Below are positions 1 to 4,847 of a DNA stretch of 5,897 bases, piece by piece. The DNA lies in assembly GCA_023448955.1 (NCBI GenBank), contig JAEXJU010000321.1, positions 1 to 5,897 on the forward strand. The letters run 5' to 3'. The stretch is from Bacteroidota bacterium. GTDB taxonomy: Bacteria > Bacteroidota > Bacteroidia > Flavobacteriales > Weeksellaceae. The position numbers were made by a program, and so were the translations under genes. Numbering within the stretch: position 1 is the stretch's first letter; each line of letters starts with the position of its first letter. Under the pieces are notes generated by a model. The model saw only the letters and a program-made list of their open reading frames with translations. It was not told the DNA's origin and did no database searches.

Positions 1-7
1 ATCTTTG
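1..7 (+). promoter_or_regulatory. possible -7 promoter box cut by the window edge
   Basis: The window opens with ATCTTTG. If the base just before it is T, this is a perfect Bacteroidetes -7 box (TAnnTTTG). It lies about 23 bp upstream of the ATG at 31, which would give a leader of roughly 15-20 nt. The -33 element would lie outside the window, so this is only suggestive. Confidence 0.35.
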
Positions 8-30
8 TACGGATTGTATAACAACATTAA

Positions 31-1389
31 ATGGACCCCGATAGTTTAGTCAAACTTCTCATTGCATTATTTCTAGTTCTTCTGAATGGCTTTTTCGTAG
101 CCGCCGAATTTTCAATCGTTAAAGTACGTTATTCCCAGATTCAGCTCAAAGCTGCGGAGGGAAATACAATGGCAAAGCAGGCCGAAAGCATTATTAAAAA
201 TCTTGATGCCTATCTTTCCGCAACCCAGTTAGGAATTACATTGGCATCTCTTGCACTAGGTTGGGTTGGAGAAAGTGCGTTGCACCATATTATAGAAGGG
301 ATTTTCCATTCGCTTAATATTGAACTGGCGCAGACTACTGTTACCACTATTTCTGTAGTTTGTAGTTTCTTATTGATTACTGTTATGCACATTGTATTTG
401 GAGAATTGGTGCCAAAATCGATTGCGATCAGGAAGTCGGAATCTACAACATTATTTATCGCATATCCTTTACATCTTTTTTATAATGTTTTCCGTCCATT
501 CATTTGGTTAATGAATTCATTATCTAACGGATTTTTGAAAATCATCAAAATTCATCCTGTTTCGGAACACGATATTCACTCTACAGAAGAGCTTCAGCTG
601 TTGGTAAAACAATCTGCAGACAGTGGCGAAATCGAGGAAGAAAACTACGAAATCATTAAAAATGCTTTCGACTTCACAGATCATAACGCAAAGCAGATTA
701 TGATTACCAGACAGAATATCTCTTCCATTGATATTGAAGATGATAAGGAAGAAATCATTTCACAGATTATGGATAGCGGTTATTCCCGGATTCCGGTTTA
801 TGAAGGTTCTATTGACAATATTATAGGTATTTTCTACACGAAAGAAATCATCAGAGAATATATCAAAAGTAAAGGAGAACTGACTCACGAGGATCTGAGA
901 GGATTGATGAGAGAAGCGTTCTTTGTAGTAGGAAGTAAGAAAATATCGGATCTTCTGAAAGTATTCCAGTTCAAAAAACAGCATATGGCCATTGTTATTG
1001 ATGAATTTGGAGGAACCGAGGGAATCATTACGCTTGAAGATATTCTGGAGGAATTGGTAGGGGAAATTCAGGATGAGGAAGATGAAGAAGAGAAAATCGT
1101 TGACAAAGTAGGGGACAACACCTATTGGGTAAAAGCGACACAGCCGTTGGAAGAGATCAACGAGTGTATTCCTAAAAAAATACCGCCTTCCGAAGAAGGA
1201 GAATACAATACGCTGGCCGGATTCATTTTGAATGAATTACAGGACATCCCCGAAGAGAATCAGGAATTCGATTACGGACCTTATCATTTTAAGATTCTTA
1301 AAATGCAGAACAAGAGTGTGGAACTGGTAGAATTGTTTTATAACAAATCATTAGTAGAAGATATCACAGACGAGATCACAGAAGGCTAA
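31..1389 (+). CDS. CNNM/CorC-HlyC family membrane protein with CBS pair (hemolysin family protein)
   Basis: The 452-residue inner-membrane protein has the complete three-part architecture of the CNNM/CorC family. Residues about 1-195 are the DUF21/CNNM membrane domain, with hydrophobic segments near 7-27, 60-80, 101-125 and 140-165. It carries the family signatures NGFFVAAEFSIVKVR (19-33), an LGWVGE stretch (76-81) and GELVPK (124-129). A CBS pair spans about 218-340 and includes the signature FGGTEGIITLEDILEELVGE (326-345). An acidic linker (348-354) leads to a CorC_HlyC domain (about 355-437). Proteins of this family are linked to Mg2+/Co2+ handling; the older 'hemolysin' name is not a proven function. 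GldE, a gliding-associated paralogue in flavobacteria, has the same architecture, but no gldD is seen here. Length is normal for the family. The ATG at 31 places the first membrane helix at the usual distance. clpS follows after 6 bp, so the two are probably co-transcribed. Confidence 0.93.
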   Translation: MDPDSLVKLLIALFLVLLNGFFVAAEFSIVKVRYSQIQLKAAEGNTMAKQAESIIKNLDAYLSATQLGITLASLALGWVGESALHHIIEGIFHSLNIELAQTTVTTISVVCSFLLITVMHIVFGELVPKSIAIRKSESTTLFIAYPLHLFYNVFRPFIWLMNSLSNGFLKIIKIHPVSEHDIHSTEELQLLVKQSADSGEIEEENYEIIKNAFDFTDHNAKQIMITRQNISSIDIEDDKEEIISQIMDSGYSRIPVYEGSIDNIIGIFYTKEIIREYIKSKGELTHEDLRGLMREAFFVVGSKKISDLLKVFQFKKQHMAIVIDEFGGTEGIITLEDILEELVGEIQDEEDEEEKIVDKVGDNTYWVKATQPLEEINECIPKKIPPSEEGEYNTLAGFILNELQDIPEENQEFDYGPYHFKILKMQNKSVELVELFYNKSLVEDITDEITEG

Positions 1390-1395
1390 AAAAAA

Positions 1396-1698
1396 ATGAG
1401 AATTTATAACAATAAGTCTTACGATCAGCCAAAGCGCCAGTACGAAGAAGATGTACTGGTTTTGGAAGACGAAGATGAAGTATACAAACTTGTGCTTCAT
1501 ATTGATGACGTTAATACATTTGATTTTGTCATTATGTGTCTCATTGAGATCTGTGAGCACACTTTGGAGCAGGCAGAACAATGTACGATCTTGGTTCATT
1601 ATAAAGGTAAATGTACTGTGAAAACCGGAGCATTAGAGAAACTTAAACCAATGAATCAGGCTTTGCTGGACAAAGGTTTAAGTTCTGAAATAGTATAA
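1396..1698 (+). CDS. clpS: ATP-dependent Clp protease adaptor ClpS, NDD motif altered to IDD
   Basis: This 100-residue cytosolic protein matches the ClpS adaptor, which binds N-degron substrates and the ClpA/ClpC N-domain to deliver them to ClpP. An acidic N-terminal extension (17-28) precedes the core. YKLVLH (30-35) leads into the substrate-pocket motif, and VHYKGK (67-72) contains His68, equivalent to E. coli His66. CEHTLEQAEQCT (53-64) is typical of the Bacteroidetes form. The pocket motif reads I36-D37-D38, whereas the family has Asn-Asp-Asp; E. coli Asn34, Asp35 and His66 contact the substrate alpha-amino group. The Ile codon is ATT at 1501-1503, one base from Asn AAT. The rest of the protein looks intact, so this could be a true variant, a weakened adaptor or a sequence error. 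The gene starts 6 bp after the CNNM stop across a run of nine A's, with no Shine-Dalgarno, and ends at a clear terminator. Confidence 0.95.
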   Translation: MRIYNNKSYDQPKRQYEEDVLVLEDEDEVYKLVLHIDDVNTFDFVIMCLIEICEHTLEQAEQCTILVHYKGKCTVKTGALEKLKPMNQALLDKGLSSEIV

Positions 1699-1701
1699 AA
1701 T

Positions 1702-1734
1702 AAAACTATCACATTTGTGGTAGTTTTTGTTTTT
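1702..1734 (+). terminator. intrinsic terminator after clpS
   Basis: AAAACTATCAC (1702-1712) pairs with GTGGTAGTTTT (1717-1727) over 11 positions, with one T-G wobble, around a 4-nt loop ATTT. The right arm runs into a T-rich tract (TTTTTGTTTTT, 1724-1734). It begins 4 bp after the clpS stop and should end the CNNM-clpS transcript. The AAAA/TTTT base of the stem could also support termination from the opposite strand. Confidence 0.88.
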
Positions 1735-1735
1735 A

Positions 1736-1993
1736 GCTTGAATTCGGGATAAGTAAATTATTAAACTATTGATTCTACAATCCTCGATTGTTTTTTATCG
1801 CAAAGAAAAACAAAGGAATATACTTTCTAAAAACGATTTTAAGTTAAACAATGCCACTTCGTTTATCAGAGTAAAACAAAATTTTGTATTACTTTGATAA
1901 GTTTTACGGCTTTGTTTATCTTACATATTGAAAATCAAATATCAATCCTTTGTTTGGCTTTGCGATTATAAATTTTTTATCCCGAACTCAGAT
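1736..1993. repeat. large imperfect palindrome, MITE-like element
   Basis: No gene lies between convergent clpS and umuC; the gap is filled by one long inverted repeat. The outer ends are TTGAATTCGGGATAA (1738-1752) and TTATCCCGAACTCAG (1977-1991), which match at 13 of 15 positions when one is reversed and complemented. Inside, 1797-1881 and 1882-1966 mirror each other around 1881/1882 without any length change; by hand count about 55 of 85 positions pair. Conserved blocks include 1797-1817 with 1946-1966 (19/21), 1845-1855 with 1908-1918 (10/11) and the core 1863-1881 with 1882-1900 (17/19). The left arm has about 34 extra bases (within 1753-1796). No transposase is encoded. A non-autonomous transposable element is the best reading; a structured RNA or bidirectional terminator is the alternative. 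Confidence 0.75.
1777..1796 (+). terminator. possible small secondary terminator hairpin
   Basis: ACAATC (1777-1782) and GATTGT (1786-1791) form a 6-bp stem with a CTC loop, followed by a T run to 1796. It sits in the part of the left palindrome arm that has no counterpart on the right. The stem is short and only moderately GC-containing, so it may do little beyond the strong terminator at 1702-1734. Confidence 0.3.
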
Positions 1994-1997
1994 GTTT

Positions 1998-3278
1998 TTA
2001 ATGAAACCTATAATTGGCTTCGGGTAGTATATTATTCTTCAGAAACTCTTCATATTCCGGAGAAAGTATAGCTCTGCCGTAAGTATTCTTTCCGGACATT
2101 CCGCCCAGTCTGATTTTATCTTTTCCGTATTTAGAATTCAGTTTATCAATGGCTTTCATGATGGGAATATGCTTGGAATCGATATCTTTTTCAAACAAAT
2201 TGATGAGTCGCTCATTATCCGGAACAAAATCCGAAACCATCACGCCTGCTTTTTTATAATAGAATCCTTCCTTATAGATTACCTCGAAAATAGAATGTGC
2301 ATACTTTGCCAAAACTATCGATGAGCTGCTGGGATTCGGAAGTATAATTGAAAATCCATTTTTATATTCACCAAGCTCTTTCCGGAATCTATTAGTTTGA
2401 ATAAATACGCTGATGACTTTACAGCAAGAGTTCTGTTTCCTCAGTTTTTCTGCACAATAGATTGCGAAGGTTTCGATACGTTCGGCTATTTCCTCCTTGC
2501 TGGTAATCATTTTCATAAAACTTCGGCTTACCATAATCGATTTTTTAGAAGACAGAGCATTCAGTTCCAGCTGCGGAATTCCCTTCAGTTCATTAATCAT
2601 TCTTATACCGTGTATTCCCATAGATTTCCGAACCCATATTTCTGGTTTTTGAAGAAGATCCCAGGCTTTGTAAACGCCATTATCTTGCATTTTGACGCTA
2701 AGTCTTCTTCCGATTCCCCAGACGTCTCCAATATCAAGATTCTTCAACGCTTTTTCAGCTTTCTCTTTAGAATCCATCAGGTAAACACCTTCGGGATATT
2801 TTTCAGTTTCTTTTTTTACAATGTGATTAGCTACTTTGCAAAGCGTTTTTGTAGGCGCTATTCCAATGCTGGAAGGTAGTTTCAGTTCATCGTTTATTTT
2901 TTTTCTGATTTCACAACAATATTCTTTCAGATTAAAATATTCGAATCCGTGGAAATCCAGAAATAGCTCATCAATACTATAAACCTCATATGCATCGTCT
3001 GGCAAGAAACTTTTTGCCATTTTCATCACTTGCTGGCTACGGAAATTATATAGCTCAAACTTGGCTGAAAAAACTTTTACATTATGCTCCGCAAAAAGAG
3101 CTTTGTATTTGAATGCCGGTGCACCCATCGGGATTCCTAACGCTTTAGCTTCATTACTTCTGGAAATGACACATCCATCATTATTAGACAATACCACAAC
3201 AGGCTGATGGTTTAGGTTGGGATCTAATGTTCTTTCGCAAGACACAAAAAAGTTATTACAGTCTAAAAGGGCGTACAT
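1998..3278 (-). CDS. umuC: Y-family DNA polymerase V catalytic subunit UmuC
   Basis: The 426-residue protein is a translesion polymerase that copies past damaged bases on stalled forks. The catalytic carboxylates are Asp6 (MYALLDCNNF) and Asp103-Glu104 (YSIDELFLDF). The finger signature SNNDGCVISRSNEAKALGIPMG spans 31-52. A helix-hairpin-helix element is visible at WGIGRR (187-192), followed by the little-finger domain (about 245-350). R-L-I-N-L-F (357-362) sits where E. coli UmuC has its QLNLF clamp-binding motif. The C-terminus (about 370-420, with GKDKIRLGGMSG) matches DUF4113 of UmuC proteins. E. coli UmuC has 422 residues, so this copy is full length. The frame is open to 3311, but the family begins at MYAL; the 11 added residues would be translated promoter DNA, so the ATG at 3278 is chosen. 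The steric-gate position (residue 11, Tyr in E. coli) is Phe. The gene is divergent from the S24 repressor, and the palindrome abuts its stop. Confidence 0.95.
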   Translation of the reverse strand: MYALLDCNNFFVSCERTLDPNLNHQPVVVLSNNDGCVISRSNEAKALGIPMGAPAFKYKALFAEHNVKVFSAKFELYNFRSQQVMKMAKSFLPDDAYEVYSIDELFLDFHGFEYFNLKEYCCEIRKKINDELKLPSSIGIAPTKTLCKVANHIVKKETEKYPEGVYLMDSKEKAEKALKNLDIGDVWGIGRRLSVKMQDNGVYKAWDLLQKPEIWVRKSMGIHGIRMINELKGIPQLELNALSSKKSIMVSRSFMKMITSKEEIAERIETFAIYCAEKLRKQNSCCKVISVFIQTNRFRKELGEYKNGFSIILPNPSSSSIVLAKYAHSIFEVIYKEGFYYKKAGVMVSDFVPDNERLINLFEKDIDSKHIPIMKAIDKLNSKYGKDKIRLGGMSGKNTYGRAILSPEYEEFLKNNILPEANYRFH

Positions 3279-3308
3279 ATTATAAGCAATGAGATGATTT
3301 ATTGATGA

Positions 3309-3333
3309 CAAAATTAGTTACATATTTAAACAA
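3309..3333 (-). promoter_or_regulatory. putative umuC promoter
   Basis: Read on the minus strand, 3316-3309 is TAATTTTG, an exact match to the Bacteroidetes -7 consensus TAnnTTTG, 30 bp before the chosen umuC ATG. A TTG at 3333-3331 could act as the -33 element, although its 14-bp spacing is shorter than usual. The dyad site at 3317-3331 fills the spacer, so a bound repressor would block this promoter. Confidence 0.5.
3317..3331. promoter_or_regulatory. operator-like dyad site A
   Basis: GTTACATATTTAAAC has GTT/AAC dyad ends and matches the site at 3349-3363 at 12 of 15 positions. It occupies the spacer of the putative umuC promoter, directly upstream of its -7 box. The expected ligand is the neighbouring HTH-S24 regulator, by inference from position only. 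Confidence 0.5.
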
Positions 3334-3338
3334 TTTTG

Positions 3339-3346
3339 TATTTTTG
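3339..3346 (+). promoter_or_regulatory. putative -7 box of the S24 regulator/alkB operon
   Basis: TATTTTTG matches TAnnTTTG exactly and lies 18 bp before the ATG at 3365, giving a very short leader of roughly 10-15 nt. No convincing TTG element is seen at the expected upstream distance. It lies inside a wider inverted repeat, TTTGTA (3335-3340) and TACAAA (3351-3356) separated by 10 bp, which could be a further regulator contact. Confidence 0.45.
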
Positions 3347-3348
3347 TT

Positions 3349-3363
3349 GTTACAAATTATAAC
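3349..3363. promoter_or_regulatory. operator-like dyad site B
   Basis: GTTACAAATTATAAC has GTTA and TAAC ends seven bases apart and lies 32 bp (about three helical turns) from the related site at 3317-3331. It ends 1 bp before the regulator's ATG and would cover the transcription start expected from the -7 box at 3339, a position suited to autorepression. Confidence 0.5.
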
Positions 3364-3364
3364 A

Positions 3365-4141
3365 ATGTCAGTTTTTTCAGATAACATCAGGTTTTTGAGA
3401 GCTAAGAGAGAAATCACTCAGCAGGATTTGGCTGATACGTTAATTATCACCAGATCCAGATATGTTTCCTATGAAGATGGCCGCTCCGAACCGCCAATAG
3501 AAGTTTTGGTAAAGATTTCCAAGTTTTTTAACATCAGCATAGACCTGATGGTTTCTGTAGATATCAGAAAATATCCTTTGGAACAGATGATTAATCTTCC
3601 GGATAACAGGATTTTATTGCCGATTGTTATAGATGAGGCTGGAAATAACAGCATCGAAATCATCCCACAAAAAGCATCTATGGGCTATCTTTCCGGTTAC
3701 AGTGATCCGGAATATATAGAAAGTCTGCAAAGGATTTCTTTGCCTTTTCTTACCAATGGAAAATACAGAGCTTTTCCTGCACAAGGCGATTCGATGCCGC
3801 CTTTCCGCGATGGTTCTTACATCATCGGGAAATATGTGGAACAAGTAGAAGAGCTTAGAAAGAACAAAAGCTACATTTTTGTTACACTGAATGACGGGAT
3901 TTCCTACAAACGTTTCAAGGCCAGAACTAAAAAATCAATTCAAGTAGCTGCAGATAACACATTCTATCAGCCTTATGAAATTCCGCTGGGTGAGATTGTG
4001 GAAATCTGGCAGTATGCTACGGGTATTTTTCCGGAAGATTTTGAGCCAGATCATTTAGATAATTATAATCTGAAAGATATGTTTCTGGAAATAAGAAAAG
4101 ATATCAAACAATTAGACGAGAAAATTTCAAATGCTAAATAA
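3365..4141 (+). CDS. XRE-type HTH / S24 (LexA-like) peptidase-domain repressor
   Basis: This 258-residue protein joins an N-terminal XRE helix-turn-helix (about 5-62, with the segment TQQDLADTLIITRSRYVSYEDG at 18-39) to a C-terminal S24 peptidase domain (about 95-225), the plan of phage CI-type repressors. The nucleophile Ser143 lies in QGDSMPP (140-146) and the general-base Lys182 in ISYKRF (179-184). Their 39-residue spacing is close to that in LexA and UmuD (37). The expected self-cleavage region, KASMGYLSGYSDPE (103-116), has Met-Gly rather than the usual Ala-Gly or Cys-Gly. The C-terminus (235-258) is charged and helical. An upstream ATG at 3302 would add a hydrophobic leader, but that segment overlaps the promoter and operators, so Met at 3365 is chosen because the HTH begins just after it. 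The gene is divergent from umuC and overlaps alkB by 11 nt. A damage-inducible repressor of both is likely; RecA dependence is inferred. Confidence 0.9.
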   Translation: MSVFSDNIRFLRAKREITQQDLADTLIITRSRYVSYEDGRSEPPIEVLVKISKFFNISIDLMVSVDIRKYPLEQMINLPDNRILLPIVIDEAGNNSIEIIPQKASMGYLSGYSDPEYIESLQRISLPFLTNGKYRAFPAQGDSMPPFRDGSYIIGKYVEQVEELRKNKSYIFVTLNDGISYKRFKARTKKSIQVAADNTFYQPYEIPLGEIVEIWQYATGIFPEDFEPDHLDNYNLKDMFLEIRKDIKQLDEKISNAK

Positions 4142-4772
4142 TTTTCAAATTTTGAGCAGAGATATGCAACTTAGTTTATTTGATTCAGGCGATTATTACC
4201 AGTTTCCTGAAGAGTTGCTGGATTATACCGAACATTTTTTAACCGAAGATAAAGCAAGCAGTCTTGAGAAAAAACTCACCGAAAATGTTCCCTGGAAACA
4301 AACGAAACAGATTTTGTATGACAAAGAATTTCTAACGCCTCGCCTTATTGCCTGGTATGGCGACGATGAAAAATCTTACCATTTGGGAGGTAATGAATTT
4401 AGTGTTAATGCCTGGACACCGGAACTTCTTAGTCTGAAGTACAGAATCGAAAAACAAACGGGTTATCAGTTCAATTCTGCATTACTGAATCTTTACAGAG
4501 ACGGAAATGATTCTGTGGCCTGGCATCGGGATAAGGAAAGCGATTTGGGGAATCGGTCTGTAATTGCTTCGGTAAGTTTGGGAGAGGTACGGAATTTTGA
4601 CTTTAGAAATAGAGATAATCACAGAAATAGATACAGTCTGCCTTTGCAGCATGGTTCTCTTCTTATTATGAAAGGTGATTTGCAGACTGGCTGGGAACAC
4701 AGGATTGCAAAATCCAAGAAAACAATGCAGCCTCGGATTAATCTCACTTTTCGTAATATCAGAGAATTATAA
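4131..4772 (+). CDS. alkB: AlkB-type Fe(II)/2-oxoglutarate-dependent nucleic-acid demethylase
   Basis: The 213-residue protein is a 2OG-Fe(II) dioxygenase of the AlkB/ALKBH2-3 type, which oxidatively removes N-alkyl groups such as 1-methyladenine and 3-methylcytosine. The iron ligands are His132 and Asp134 (WHRDKE, 131-136) and His190 (GWEHRI). Arg202 and Arg208 in RINLTFR match the 2OG- and substrate-side arginines, and Asn120/Tyr122 (LLNLYRDG) match the cosubstrate contacts. PRLIAWYGD (70-78) is the nucleotide-lid region. Residues 13-17 read QLSLF, a consensus sliding-clamp binding peptide. The ATG at 4131 overlaps the regulator's end by 11 nt, suggesting coupled translation. A second Met (residue 12, position 4164) directly before QLSLF is an equally possible start, giving 202 residues. 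Co-transcription with the S24 repressor and linkage to umuC point to a damage-response role. The alkB symbol is by family; the exact subfamily is not settled. Confidence 0.93.
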   Translation: MLNNFQILSRDMQLSLFDSGDYYQFPEELLDYTEHFLTEDKASSLEKKLTENVPWKQTKQILYDKEFLTPRLIAWYGDDEKSYHLGGNEFSVNAWTPELLSLKYRIEKQTGYQFNSALLNLYRDGNDSVAWHRDKESDLGNRSVIASVSLGEVRNFDFRNRDNHRNRYSLPLQHGSLLIMKGDLQTGWEHRIAKSKKTMQPRINLTFRNIREL

Positions 4773-4847
4773 TTTTTAATGTTATGTTTTAATATATAAT
4801 AATTTTAATAATAAATTACTAATTTGCGTTGAAAATTATAAATAATT
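4773..4847 (+). other. AT-rich spacer with weak promoter-like motif before the protease gene
   Basis: This 75-bp spacer is almost entirely A and T. I see no GC-containing hairpin that would clearly terminate the alkB transcript. TAATTTG (4820-4826) resembles the -7 box TAnnTTTG but is one base short; it lies 21 bp before the protease ATG, the right distance for a promoter. Read-through from alkB cannot be excluded. Confidence 0.3.

Noticed and set aside
760..984. Open frame antisense to the CBS region of the CNNM gene
   Set aside because: Overlaps conserved coding sequence on the other strand, with no motif or separate promoter seen.
31..1389. CNNM protein as the gliding protein GldE
   Set aside because: The architecture is shared by all CNNM/CorC proteins, and the neighbour is clpS rather than gldD, so the specific name is not supported.
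1351..1599. Minus-strand open frame opposite clpS with hydrophobic stretches
   Set aside because: Antisense to a confident gene; the hydrophobicity follows from the complement of charged codons in clpS.
1736..1993. Palindrome as a CRISPR array or integron attC site
   Set aside because: There are no regularly spaced direct repeats, and I see no attC-type RYYYAAC/GTTRRRY ends or integron cassettes.
2397..2879. 160-codon open frame on the plus strand inside umuC
   Set aside because: It is fully antisense to strongly conserved polymerase sequence and shows no recognisable domain.
3279..3311. 11-residue N-terminal extension of UmuC
   Set aside because: It would be encoded by promoter DNA, overlaps the upstream extension of the divergent gene and is absent from the UmuC family, which begins at MYAL.
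3302..3364. Hydrophobic leader (LNNFVFLLLQIIT) on the S24 regulator, hinting at membrane anchoring
   Set aside because: The segment covers the predicted promoter and both dyad sites; the HTH domain starts right after Met at 3365, the normal start for such repressors.
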